The notes beneath the pieces were generated by a model. The model was not told the origin of the DNA, ran no database searches, and worked only from the letters and a program-made list of their open reading frames with translations. Both the position numbers and the translations under genes were made by a program. Positions 6,902 through 19,709 of a stretch of DNA of 64,000 bases are shown piece by piece (position 1 is the stretch's first letter; each line of letters begins with the position of its first letter). Source of the stretch: Poriferisodalis sp965208485 (GTDB lineage: Bacteria > Actinomycetota > Acidimicrobiia > Acidimicrobiales > Poriferisodalaceae); contig NZ_OZ242344.1 in NCBI RefSeq assembly GCF_965208485.1, positions 3,224,001-3,288,000 of the forward strand. Direction: 5' to 3'.

Positions 6902-8396
6902 GGTCACTGTGCCTGATCTCGCGGCGTCGCCGGATGAGTCGGCGCAGCGGCCGATGCTGGTCGTCACCGGCGGCGAGATCATCGAACGCGGTCGGCGCCG
7001 GCGTGCCGATGTCTCGATCATCGACGGACACATCGTGGGCGTGGCGCCACCGGGCAGCGCCTTGCGTGGCCCTCCTGGCGGGCTCAGCGAGGACGAGTCG
7101 GCGGCATTCGCGGCGCTCACTGCCGCCGACGATGCTGTGCTCACCCACGTCGACGAAATCGACGCCACCGGATGTGTGGTCGCGTCGGGTTTCGTCGACC
7201 TATGCGCTCGTGTCGCCGAGCCGCTGGCTGTCGACGTCGGTGTCATGCAGGCCACTGCGGCGTCGGCGGCGCTGGGCGGCGTCACGGCACTGCTCGCCCA
7301 GCCCGACACCGATCCGCCGCTGGACCGGCTGGGCCAGCTCGCCGAACTGCGCCGCATCGTTGCGTCAGCACCGCACTGCCATATCGTTCCCACAGCGGCG
7401 ATCACCGCTGAACGCGCCGGCGCCCGGCTGGCGCCTCTGGCCGAACTGGCCTCCGCCGGCGTCGCGTGGTTCACCGACACGGGTCCGCAGCCGAACTGGG
7501 CATTGCTGTGCCGGGCGCTGCAGTACACCGCCCCGCTCGAAGCGACGGTGGCGGTGCGTCCGTCGGGTTCAGCGCTCGGCATCGCCGCGTCGATGCACGA
7601 AGGCGCCGTGTCGGCCCGCATGGGTGTCGCCGGCGAGCCGGCCGAGGCCGAGCACGCGGCAGCCGCAGTGGCCGTCAGCGCTGCTCGCTGCACCGGCGGC
7701 AGCCTGCATCTCGACCGCATCAGCGCTGCAGCCACCGTTGAACTGGTGCGAGCCGCCAAGGCGGAGGGTCTCGACGTCTCGGCGTCGGTCACCGCTGAGC
7801 ATCTGCTGTTCATCGACGCTGACGCCGCGGGCTTCGACACTCTGATGCGTGCCGATCCGCCCCACCGCACTGCAGCCGACCGGGCTGCGCTGATTGCGGG
7901 CATCAACGACCGCACTATCGATGCAGTCGTCAGCGCACACACGCCGATGCCCCCTCACTGCAAGGACGTGCCCTTCGACGAAGCGCCGCCCGGCTTCGCA
8001 TCGCTGGAGACCTCCGCAGCGATCGTGCTGAGCCATCCCGACATCGAGCTGGAAGCGGCCTTGGACGCACTGTCGTGGCGGCCCGCCGAGCTGGCGGGCG
8101 TCACACACCTAGGCGGCGGTCCGATCCAGCCCGGACAGCCGGCCAACCTTGTCGTCGTCGACCTCGCCCGGCCATGGACGCCCCGCACCCGGGACAAGAC
8201 CTTCGCGCGTGTGTCACCTCACCGCGGCCGCCGCTTGAATGCCCGGGTGACCGAGACCATCGTCGGCGGGACCAGGGCCGTTCGTTCCGGCTACCCGTCC
8301 CATCCCGACGACCTCGCTCGCGACCGGGATGCCAATCGCGTCCACCGCCGATGGAAGCGCTTGGTGCAGGCGCCACGCCGAGGAGCCGCCCAGTGA
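6894..8396 (+). CDS. Catalytically degenerate dihydroorotase-like protein (PyrC')
   Basis: 500 aa from GTG 6894. The fold is clearly that of type I dihydroorotase (MLVVTGGEIIERG start, ASGFVDL, ALGGVTALL, GINDRTIDAVV, LETSAAIVL, GQPANLVVVDL). The catalytic positions are gone. HxH of the HVHFREP motif is Cys104/Arg106; MPNT is QPDT; the second Asp of TDDG is Thr; the QH/AH metal His is replaced at VRPSGS (221-226); the HICHIS His is Arg275; the TDHAPH Asp is Ala348. There is also an insertion of about 30 residues near 55-87. It should not bind zinc or substrate. In Pseudomonas-type systems such a pseudo-enzyme holds PyrB trimers together, which is the likely role here. An active dihydroorotase must be encoded elsewhere. 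Confidence 0.9.
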   Translation: MTEVTVPDLAASPDESAQRPMLVVTGGEIIERGRRRRADVSIIDGHIVGVAPPGSALRGPPGGLSEDESAAFAALTAADDAVLTHVDEIDATGCVVASGFVDLCARVAEPLAVDVGVMQATAASAALGGVTALLAQPDTDPPLDRLGQLAELRRIVASAPHCHIVPTAAITAERAGARLAPLAELASAGVAWFTDTGPQPNWALLCRALQYTAPLEATVAVRPSGSALGIAASMHEGAVSARMGVAGEPAEAEHAAAAVAVSAARCTGGSLHLDRISAAATVELVRAAKAEGLDVSASVTAEHLLFIDADAAGFDTLMRADPPHRTAADRAALIAGINDRTIDAVVSAHTPMPPHCKDVPFDEAPPGFASLETSAAIVLSHPDIELEAALDALSWRPAELAGVTHLGGGPIQPGQPANLVVVDLARPWTPRTRDKTFARVSPHRGRRLNARVTETIVGGTRAVRSGYPSHPDDLARDRDANRVHRRWKRLVQAPRRGAAQ

Positions 8397-9582
8397 CCCC
8401 AGCCGCACACAGCCCCGTCGCGCCCGTCGGGGGCGCGCTCGTGCTCGCCGACTGCACCGCCTTCGAAGGCGAGATGATCGGCGCGTCCCCGGACCCACGG
8501 GGCGGCATCGCGTCGGGCGAGGTGGTGTTCAACACTGTGATGACCGGCTACCAAGAAGTCATCACCGACCCGTCCTATGCGGGCCAGATCATCGCGTTCA
8601 CCTATCCTCACATCGGCAACTACGGCACCACGCCGATCGACGCCGAAGCACGCCGGCCGTTCTGCCGCGGCGTCGTCATCCGCGACCTCGCCCGCCGCCG
8701 CTCCAACTGGCGCTCCGAGAGCGACCTCGACGCCTTCCTCGCCCGCCACGGCATCGCCGGCATCGCCGGCGTCGACACACGCCGGCTGACGCGCCACGTC
8801 CGCGACTGCGGCGCCATGGGTGGCGCATTCGGTCCAACGCCCGATGATGACTCCCTCGGTCGCCTCAGTGCCGCAGCCCAGGCCGAGCCCGGCACCGCGG
8901 GCGTCGACCTCGTCAGCGAGGTCACCACCGCCGAGCCGTACGCGGTCGGCGACGGTCCCTGGCGTGTCGTGGCCTACGACCTGGGCATCAAGCGCGCCAT
9001 CGTCGAGAATCTCGGGCAAATCGCCACCGTCGAGGTCGTCCCGGCGCACACCTCTGCGTCCGATGTGCTGGCCCGCGAGCCCGACGGAGTGTTCCTCTCG
9101 AATGGTCCCGGCGACCCCGAGATGGCCGGCGGCGTCACCGCAGCGCTCGGCGACCTGCTGGGCGAGGTGCCGATCTTCGGCATCTGCCTCGGACAGCAGG
9201 TGCTCGGCCTCGCGCTCGGCGGCCGCTCGTACAAGCTGCCCTTCGGGCACCACGGCGGCAACGTGCCGGTGCGTGACGAGGCCACCGGCCGCATCGAGAT
9301 CACCAGCCAGAACCACAACTTCGCCATCGAGTCCGGCTCGGTGCCCGGCGTGGACGAGACCCACGTCTGCCTCAATGACGGCTCGCTGGAAGGTTTCGCC
9401 TGCCGCGACCTGCCCGCGTTTGCCGTGCAGTACCACCCCGAGGCCAGCCCGGGACCGCACGACTCCCGTTACCTCTTCGACCGCTTCGCCGACCTCATGT
9501 CGCAGTTCTGGGGAGGTCCTCGCAACGGCGCAGGCGGCAGAGGCACTGGCAGCCATCGCAATGGCGAGGGGGGGACTCGCTG

Positions 9583-9583
<1 letters not shown>
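8393..9583 (+). CDS. carA: Carbamoyl-phosphate synthase small (glutaminase) subunit
   Basis: Hydrolyses glutamine and channels ammonia to CarB. 396 aa from GTG 8393, which overlaps the previous stop (GTGA). N-terminal CPSase_sm domain (GYQEVITDPSYAGQII, RNYGTTP-like region), then a class I glutamine amidotransferase: NGPGDP, nucleophile Cys265 in GICLGQQVLGLALGG, and the His348/Glu350 pair in QYHPEASPGP. A Gly/Asn-rich tail closes the protein. The stop overlaps carB by one base (TGATG). Confidence 0.96.
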
Positions 9584-12960
<3,377 letters not shown>

Positions 12961-13103
12961 GCCGCATGGCGAAGCTGCGGCGCCCGCAGCTCATGAGCGC
13001 AGCCGCCAAGCGCCGTGCACCACGGGTGCGGAAGCGGGGAAGTGCGTCATCGCGCGCATCGGCTCGCCTGCCGTGGGGGCATGCCCGCGTCGGGAGCGTC
13101 GAC

Positions 13104-14039
13104 ATGGCGGTGCGGATCGGCAGCGTGGAACTGCCCAACCCCGTGATGACGGCCTCCGGAACCGCCGGCTACGGCGCCGAGCTGGATGCCTATGTCGATC
13201 TGACCTCGTTGGGAGCAGTGGTCACCAAGTCGCTCTCGCCGTTCGCCTGGGAGGGCAACCCTGCGCCGCGGATGGCGAGTGCGCCGGCGGGGATGCTCAA
13301 CGCTGTCGGACTGCAGAATCCCGGTGCCGGGGCGTGGCGCGAGCGGGAGCTGCCCCGGCTGGCTCGCACGGGCGCGCGGGTGGTGGCCAGCATCTGGGGC
13401 CGCACCGTGGCCGACTACGCCGCTGCCGCCGAGTCGCTCGCGGGTGCCGGGCTGACCGCGCTCGAGGTGAATGTGAGCTGTCCCAACCTCGAGGGGCGAG
13501 GCCAGATGTTCGCGTGCAGCCCGTCCGCCACCGCCGAGGCGGTCAGCGCTGCCGCGGCAGCGGGTGTGCCCGTGTGGGCGAAGCTCACCCCCAACGTGAC
13601 CGACCTCGTTGAGGTCGCCGACGCAGCGCTGGGGGCCGGCGCGGAAGCGCTGACACTCATCAACACGATCTTCGGGATGACCATCGATCCTGTCACGGCC
13701 CGGCCCGCGCTCGGCATCGGCGGGGGCGGCCTGTCGGGTCCGGCCATCCGCCCGGTGGCCGTGAGAGCCGTCTTCGATGTCCGGGCGGCGCTCGGCGAGG
13801 TGCCGATCGTGGGCGTCGGCGGTGTCGCCAAGGGCTCTCATGTCGTCGAGCTCATGGCCGCCGGCGCGTGCGCAATCCAGATCGGCACTGCGTCGTTCTA
13901 CGACCCCAGGGCATCCTGCAAGGTGCTCGACGAGTTGGAACGCTGGTGCGAGCGTCACGGCATCGGTGCTGCATCTGAGTTGACGGGGCGCGCCCATCAA
14001 CCGGGCGCCACGTCCCGCTCCGGGGCTGAAGATCGCTGA
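13104..14039 (+). CDS. pyrD: Dihydroorotate dehydrogenase, class 1B catalytic subunit
   Basis: FMN enzyme oxidising dihydroorotate to orotate. The start ATG at 13104 is preferred: GGGAGC lies 7 bases upstream and the family begins with the following VRIGSVELPNPVMTASGTAGYG. An in-frame ATG at 12966, just after carB, would add 46 basic residues. Catalytic Cys126 in EVNVSCPN marks a class 1 enzyme (class 2 uses Ser). Other landmarks are KSLSPFAWEGNPAPR, LINTIFGMTIDP and GVGGVAKGSHVVELMAAGACAIQIGT. Class 1B enzymes normally pair with a PyrK electron-transfer subunit, and no pyrK is seen in this window. Confidence 0.93.
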   Translation: MAVRIGSVELPNPVMTASGTAGYGAELDAYVDLTSLGAVVTKSLSPFAWEGNPAPRMASAPAGMLNAVGLQNPGAGAWRERELPRLARTGARVVASIWGRTVADYAAAAESLAGAGLTALEVNVSCPNLEGRGQMFACSPSATAEAVSAAAAAGVPVWAKLTPNVTDLVEVADAALGAGAEALTLINTIFGMTIDPVTARPALGIGGGGLSGPAIRPVAVRAVFDVRAALGEVPIVGVGGVAKGSHVVELMAAGACAIQIGTASFYDPRASCKVLDELERWCERHGIGAASELTGRAHQPGATSRSGAEDR

Positions 14040-14046
14040 CGAATAC

Positions 14047-14100
14047 CCACAGAAGAACCACAGAAGAACCACAGAAGAACACAGAAGACCCACAGAAGAA
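14047..14100 (+). repeat. Tandem 11-bp repeat CCACAGAAGAA
   Basis: Five consecutive copies between pyrD and pyrF: three perfect (14047-14057, 14058-14068, 14069-14079), one shortened (14080-14088) and one with an extra C (14089-14100). The A-rich purine tract stands out against the GC-rich surroundings and ends just before the pyrF ribosome binding site. Confidence 0.9.
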
Positions 14101-14111
14101 ACGGAGTTCAG

Positions 14112-14906
14112 TTGAACTCGCCGACAGCAACCGCAACAGCAACTCGAGCCGCAACAGCACCGGTGCTCGGGAGCGTCCCGGCGCGGGACCGTCTCGCCCT
14201 CGCGCTGGACGTGCCGGACCGCGCTGCCGCCATGTCCCTCGTGGAGCGCTTCGGGTCCCATTTCGGTGTCATGAAGGTGGGTCCTGCGCTGTTCACGGCC
14301 GAAGGACCCGACCTCGTGCGTGACATCGTCGAGACCGGCAGCCGGGTGTTCCTGGACATCAAGCTGCACGACATACCCAACACGGTGGAGCTGGCTGCGA
14401 GGCATGTAGGCGAGCTGGGCGCGTGGCTGCTCACCTTGCATACCCAAGGCGGCCACGACATGCTGGCCGCCGGGGTTCGGGGACTGCGCGACGGCGCTGC
14501 AGAGCGAGCGGCCGCTGCGTCTGCCGCACCTGGCGCCGCCGTGGTGTCGGTCGAGCCGCTGGCGCTCGGCGTCACCGTGCTCACCTCCGACGCTGAGGCG
14601 CCGCCCGAGGTGCTGATGGGCCGTGCGCGGCTGGCCGAGGGCGCAGGCTGCGGTGGCGTCGTGTGTGCCGCAGCCGACCTGGGTGTGGTGACGAACACCG
14701 TCCCCGGGATGCTCTGCGTCGTCCCGGGCATACGGCCTGCCGGTGCGCAGCAGGGAGATCAGCGCCGTGTTGCGACGCCGGCGTCGGCGTTGGCTGCAGG
14801 TGCCGACGTATTGGTCATCGGCCGAGCGGTGACCGCCGCTGCGGACCCTGCTGCAGCGGTCAGCGCGATTCTCGATGAGGTTGCCGCCGAGCTGGCCCGA
14901 GACTGA
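14112..14906 (+). CDS. pyrF: Orotidine 5'-phosphate decarboxylase
   Basis: Last step of UMP synthesis. 264 aa from TTG 14112, with ACGGAG 5 bases upstream; the first 20 residues are a Thr/Ala-rich stretch with no homology. The catalytic Asp-Lys-Asp array LDIKLHDIPNTV (Asp82, Lys84, Asp87) is intact and the protein is of the short bacterial OMPDC type (RLALALDVPD, MKVGPALFTAEGP, VVPGIRPAGAQQGDQRRVATP). It ends the biosynthetic part of the operon; a separate promoter precedes the next gene. Confidence 0.94.
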   Translation: MNSPTATATATRAATAPVLGSVPARDRLALALDVPDRAAAMSLVERFGSHFGVMKVGPALFTAEGPDLVRDIVETGSRVFLDIKLHDIPNTVELAARHVGELGAWLLTLHTQGGHDMLAAGVRGLRDGAAERAAAASAAPGAAVVSVEPLALGVTVLTSDAEAPPEVLMGRARLAEGAGCGGVVCAAADLGVVTNTVPGMLCVVPGIRPAGAQQGDQRRVATPASALAAGADVLVIGRAVTAAADPAAAVSAILDEVAAELARD

Positions 14907-14972
14907 GGCGGTCTGGCGGCGTCGCTGGTGCCTCTTGAGCGCAGTGTCCCTAGACCGCAGCGGAGGCCTGGC

Positions 14973-14978
14973 TACACT
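14973..14978 (+). promoter_or_regulatory. -10 box for mihF (leaderless start)
   Basis: TACACT 8 bases before the mihF ATG, with a possible -35 TAGACC at 14951-14956 (16-base spacer). Transcription would begin at or next to the start codon. Confidence 0.6.
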
Positions 14979-14986
14979 TCACGGCA

Positions 14987-15322
14987 ATGAGTCCGTTGCC
15001 TGAACTCAGTGACGAGCAGCGTGCCGAGGCGCTGGCCAAGGCGAAGGAAGCCCGTGAGGTCCGCGCAAACGTCAAGCATCGGTTGAAGATGAGTTTGCTC
15101 AGCTTCGACGAACTGCTGGCTGAAGCCGACAGCGTCCCGAGCGTCGGGAAGCTGAAGGCGCTTGTCGCCTTGGAGTCGATGCCAGGTCTCGGCAAGGTGA
15201 AGGCCCGCAGACTCATGTCCGAGATTGGCATCGCCGAGAACCGGCGGCTGCGTGGTCTCGGCGAGATGCAACGACGCCGTCTGAGCGAGCACTTCGCACA
15301 GGATTCCGCCTCCGGCGCGTGA
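14987..15322 (+). CDS. mihF: Integration host factor MihF
   Basis: Actinobacterial nucleoid-associated protein, unrelated to HU/IHF, that binds and bends DNA and supports site-specific recombination. 111 aa; the conserved features are the N-terminal helix (EQRAEALAKAKEAREVRANVKHRLK), and the helix-two-turn-helix region LVALESMPGLGKVKARRLMSEIGIAENRRLRGLGEMQRRRL, characteristic of the family. The location directly before gmk and rpoZ is the standard actinobacterial order. Expressed from its own leaderless promoter by the sequence. Confidence 0.93.
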   Translation: MSPLPELSDEQRAEALAKAKEAREVRANVKHRLKMSLLSFDELLAEADSVPSVGKLKALVALESMPGLGKVKARRLMSEIGIAENRRLRGLGEMQRRRLSEHFAQDSASGA

Positions 15323-15332
15323 CTGCCGTCGC

Positions 15333-15968
15333 ATGACCAGCCCAGCGCCCGGCGGCGCTGCGGGTGGCAGCGCGCATGGGCGCGCACTGGGTGACAGCGC
15401 GCCTTGGGGCGTCACGCTGTACGTCGTGTGCGGGCCAGGAGGGGCGGGCAAGGGCACGATCGTGGCCGAGCTAGTGGCCCGCGACCAGGGCCTGCTGCTG
15501 AGCAGATCGTGGACGACGCGGCCCCGCCGGGTCGGCGAGTCGGCAGATGCCTACACGTTCGTCACGTCCGAGGAGTTCGATGCCCGGATCGCATCAGGGG
15601 ACTTCCTGGAGTGGGCGGACTTCTTCGAGTATCGCTACGGCACGCCGATGCCGCCGCCCGATCTGGATCGAGACCTCGTACTGGAGATCGATGTCCAGGG
15701 AGCAGTATCGGTTCGCAATCGCGACCCGTCCGCCCTGGTGATCCTGGTGCTGCCCCCGAGTCGAGACGAGCAAGAGCGCCGCATGCGCCGCCGGGGCGAT
15801 CCCGACGCGGAAGTCGCCCGCCGGCTTGCCAAGGCCGACGAGGAACTGCCGGTGGGGTACCGCATGGCCGACCTCATCGTGGTGAACCGGGACATCTCGA
15901 GCACCGTCGCCGAGATCGCCGCGTTCGTGGACCGAACACGCGCCCAGCGCCACCGCCAGGCCAACTAG
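15333..15968 (+). CDS. gmk: Guanylate kinase
   Basis: Phosphorylates GMP to GDP. 211 aa with a 25-residue Gly/Ala-rich N-terminal extension; the P-loop VCGPGGAGKGT is at 32-42, followed by SRSWTTRPRRVGE, the GMP-binding region with YTFVTSEEFDARIASGDFLEWADFFEYRYGTP, and LVLEIDVQGA. A late segment LPVGYRMADLIVVNRDI is typical. It follows mihF by 10 bases and is likely co-transcribed with it. Confidence 0.94.
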   Translation: MTSPAPGGAAGGSAHGRALGDSAPWGVTLYVVCGPGGAGKGTIVAELVARDQGLLLSRSWTTRPRRVGESADAYTFVTSEEFDARIASGDFLEWADFFEYRYGTPMPPPDLDRDLVLEIDVQGAVSVRNRDPSALVILVLPPSRDEQERRMRRRGDPDAEVARRLAKADEELPVGYRMADLIVVNRDISSTVAEIAAFVDRTRAQRHRQAN

Positions 15969-16018
15969 CCCAGTCGAACTCAGCATCCCAGCGCCATCTC
16001 GCCGGACTGTTCTCTCGG

Positions 16019-16024
16019 TATCCT
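16019..16024 (+). promoter_or_regulatory. -10 box for rpoZ (leaderless start)
   Basis: TATCCT, 7 bases before a GTG (16032) and 10 before the ATG of rpoZ. The same hexamer precedes coaBC. Confidence 0.6.
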
Positions 16025-16031
16025 GCAAACT

Positions 16032-16373
16032 GTGATGACAGAGTCAACCGACACCATGATCACCCCGGGACTCGAGGACCTGTTGGGCAAGGTCGATTCC
16101 AAGTTCACTCTGGTGAGCCTTGCGGCCATGCGGTCCAGGCAGATCAACTCGTACTACAACCAGCTGGACGGCGGCATCGGCTCGGTCGTGCCTCCGCAGG
16201 TGGCCTCAGTGGCCCGCAAGCCGCTGTCGATTGCTTTCGAGGAAATAGAGGCCGACAAGATCACCTTCGAGCGCTTCGACCCCGCCGAGCGCGCCCGGCT
16301 CGAGGCTGAGATGCTTGCCGCGGCGGAAGCCGACGCAGCCGTGCTCGAGGTGGTTCCCGACCTTGAGGCCTAG
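16032..16373 (+). CDS. rpoZ: DNA-directed RNA polymerase omega subunit
   Basis: Small subunit that aids assembly of the beta' subunit. 113 aa starting at GTG 16032 or the adjacent ATG 16035. The omega core is visible (LLGKVDSKFTLVSLAAMRSRQINSYYNQL, VPPQVASVARKPLSIAFEEIEADKI), followed by an acidic tail. Position between gmk and coaBC is standard. A -10 hexamer 7 bases upstream suggests a leaderless mRNA starting at the GTG. Confidence 0.93.
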   Translation: MMTESTDTMITPGLEDLLGKVDSKFTLVSLAAMRSRQINSYYNQLDGGIGSVVPPQVASVARKPLSIAFEEIEADKITFERFDPAERARLEAEMLAAAEADAAVLEVVPDLEA

Positions 16374-16460
16374 GGTCCAGCGGTCCGTGGGCGCATCTCA
16401 CAACAGCGGATGGCAACAGGCCCAGCATCATCGGCCCTGTCGTGATGTGACCGAGAGGCG

Positions 16461-16466
16461 TATCCT
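16461..16466 (+). promoter_or_regulatory. -10 box for coaBC (leaderless start)
   Basis: TATCCT, 9 bases before the GTG of coaBC, in the 102-base gap after rpoZ. Confidence 0.55.
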
Positions 16467-16475
16467 GTCGCGGCA

Positions 16476-17756
16476 GTGACGGATTCTGCCGGTCATCCTG
16501 AAGCCACACCGGATTCGCCGTTTTCCGGGTGCCGTGTCGTGCTCGGCGTCAGCGGCGGCATCGCTGCGTACAAGGCCGTGATCCTGTGTCGGCTGATGAT
16601 GGACGCCGGTGCGCATGTCATCCCGGTGATGACCGCGGCAGCGCAGCGTTTTGTCGGACGCGCCACGTTTGACGCACTTGCCAGCGAGCGGGTGCAGACA
16701 TCAATCTTCGGCGAGGATGATCCCATTCCCCATACGACTCTGGGCCAGACAGCCGACGTCATCGTCGTGGCGCCCGCCACGGCGCGGGTCATCGGGAGCT
16801 ACGCCGCGGGCATCTCCGACGGTTTGCTCACCGCCACGCTGCTCGCCACCCGGGCGCCGGTCGTGGTCTGCCCGGCCATGCACACCGAGATGTGGGAGCA
16901 CGATGCGACCCAGCACAACATCGAGGTGCTGGCCGGCCGGGGCGTGCACCTCGTGGTGCCCGAAGCGGGCCGGCTCGCCGGCGGGGATGTCGGGACAGGC
17001 CGCCTCGCCGAACCGGCCACGATCTTTGCGGCCGTCGAGGCTGTGCTCGCTGGTCTGCCGGAGTCCGATCCCGCCCGCCAGCCGCTGACGGCATGCCGCG
17101 ACTTCGCGGGCGTCAGCGTGACCGTCAGCGCCGGCGGCACCCGCGAGGCGATCGACCCGGTTCGCTTCATCGGCAACCGGTCATCTGGCAAGCAGGGCTA
17201 CGCCATCGCGACCGCTGCCCGAGATCGCGGCGCAGAAGTCACGCTGGTCACCAGCGCCCCGCTGCCGCAGCCCGAGGGTGTGCGCGAGGTACGCGTCACC
17301 TCCGCAGCCGAGATGGACGCCGCGGTTGCGGCGTACGCCGACGCTGACGTGATCGTCATGGCTGCCGCGGTGGCCGACTTCCGGCCTGCGAAAGTCGCTG
17401 CACAGAAGATCAAGAAGGGCGATCCCGGCTCCAGCGCGGAGGCCCCAGTCATCGTGCTCGAGCACACCAAGGACATCCTCGCCGGCCTCGGCACCGCAAA
17501 GCCGCCCGGGCAGGTGCTGGTCGGCTTCGCTGCCGAGACGGCCGACGTGCTCGACAACGCAGCGCAGAAGCTGGCCCGCAAGAACCTCGACGTCATGGTG
17601 GCGAACGACGTCTCGGCGGCAGGCGCGGGATTCGCGCACGACACCAACATCGTGACGATCCTGCTGGCCGACGGCACCGTGCGGCCGCTGCCGATCTGCT
17701 CAAAGCGGGAGGTCGCGGACGCGGTTCTCGACGCCGTCGCCGAGCTTCGCCGCTAG
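16476..17756 (+). CDS. coaBC: Phosphopantothenoylcysteine synthetase/decarboxylase
   Basis: Bifunctional coenzyme A enzyme, 426 aa from GTG 16476. The N-terminal CoaC flavoprotein domain (about 17-190) has VLGVSGGIAAYKA, the active-site His86 in PIPHTTLG, and PAMHTEMW at 133-140, where the Asn common in other bacteria is His. The C-terminal CoaB domain (about 207-426) has SAGGTREAIDPVRFIGNRSSGKQGYAIA, MAAAVADFRPA and KIKKG. It couples phosphopantothenate to cysteine and then decarboxylates the product. Confidence 0.95.
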   Translation: MTDSAGHPEATPDSPFSGCRVVLGVSGGIAAYKAVILCRLMMDAGAHVIPVMTAAAQRFVGRATFDALASERVQTSIFGEDDPIPHTTLGQTADVIVVAPATARVIGSYAAGISDGLLTATLLATRAPVVVCPAMHTEMWEHDATQHNIEVLAGRGVHLVVPEAGRLAGGDVGTGRLAEPATIFAAVEAVLAGLPESDPARQPLTACRDFAGVSVTVSAGGTREAIDPVRFIGNRSSGKQGYAIATAARDRGAEVTLVTSAPLPQPEGVREVRVTSAAEMDAAVAAYADADVIVMAAAVADFRPAKVAAQKIKKGDPGSSAEAPVIVLEHTKDILAGLGTAKPPGQVLVGFAAETADVLDNAAQKLARKNLDVMVANDVSAAGAGFAHDTNIVTILLADGTVRPLPICSKREVADAVLDAVAELRR

Positions 17757-17941
17757 GGATCGCGCAGGTAGGCGAGAGCCGGTCGGTAACCAGAGCAGAG
17801 TTCGAGGCGAACAGCTGTCGTATCAGTGCCTGCTGGCTCGAGTCCTCAGAGGCTGCAGCGTTTCGGTTCACGGCGTCTAACCTTGCCGCGCTGCCGCAAA
17901 CGGCGATAGCAACGGGCCGACACGACTGAACGGGGACCACG
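17757..17941 (+). promoter_or_regulatory. Leader region of metK
   Basis: 185-base gap. A -10-like TAACCT occurs at about 17879-17884, and CGGGGA lies 8-9 bases before the TTG start. I looked for the core of SAM-type riboswitches and did not find one. Confidence 0.35.
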
Positions 17942-19132
<1,191 letters not shown>

Positions 19133-19199
19133 CCGTGATTCTTCGCGAGGCGGTGGGCTGGGGTTGTCTGGGGCCGCAGAAAGGCTCTCCGACTCGCTC

Positions 19200-19690
19200 G
19201 TCAGCAACGCCGACGCGGTTGCGTGCCGCCGGCGCCGGCACGATCACGACGTTGGGCTGCTTGTAGGCCACACCCAGCGCCTCGCGCACATACGGCCAGC
19301 CGCCGTGCTGGATGAACACGGTGAGGCCGGGGAAGTCAGTGGCGACATGGGCGACGTACTCAGGGCAGCAGTCGTCTTGATACGGACCCAGCAGGCAGCT
19401 CATGGTGGTGGACACGATGAGGCCGAGACGCTGTGCCTCCTCATAGATCGGGCAGAGCGCCCGGTCGTTGAACCTGCGGCTGATCTGCGCGGTGGACGGG
19501 TCGACCGTGACGCCACGCATGCCGTGGGCGGCCAGCTCGCCGACCGCCGCGACCGCCGCGGCGACGTCGCTGGGCTCGACCGAGCCGAAGCCCACGAACG
19601 GTCCGGGTGCTCGGTGACGATCTGGCGGAAACGGAAGTCGATGACGACTATGTCGTCGCTGTCGCCGCCGCAGGCCGGAGGCCTCCCATC
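19200..19690 (-). pseudogene. Amidohydrolase-family remnant
   Basis: Minus-strand fragment of an amidohydrolase_2-type protein (ACMSD/4-oxalomesaconate hydratase relatives). The readable part is VGFGSVEPSDVAAAVAAVGEL...GMRGVTVDPSTAQISRRFNDRALCPIYEEAQRLGLIVSTTMSC and TVFIQHGGWPYVREALGVAYKQPNVVI. The preceding segment VIDFRFRQIVTEHPDR is in a different frame and joins it only after a one-base shift at about 19598. Homology is lost after KQPNVVI (about 19245), and no N-terminal metal motif is present. Truncated at both ends and frameshifted, so non-functional. Confidence 0.7.
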
Positions 19691-19709
19691 GCGGCCACGG
19701 CTACGAAGC

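Noticed and set aside
5051..7942. A 963-codon open frame on the minus strand opposite pyrR, pyrB and the pyrC-like gene
   Set aside because: It is a by-product of GC-rich codon use in the true genes; low-complexity Ser/Ala/Arg sequence without homology.
6894..8396. Calling the pyrC-like gene an active dihydroorotase
   Set aside because: All metal ligands and the substrate-binding Asn and Arg are replaced.
12966..13103. Upstream start for pyrD giving a 46-residue extension
   Set aside because: The extension is basic and non-conserved, while the internal ATG has a good ribosome binding site and matches the family start.
14047..14100. CRISPR array
   Set aside because: The 11-base units are directly tandem with no spacers, and no cas genes are present.
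17757..17941. A SAM riboswitch before metK
   Set aside because: I could not find the conserved core of any SAM riboswitch class in the 185-base leader.
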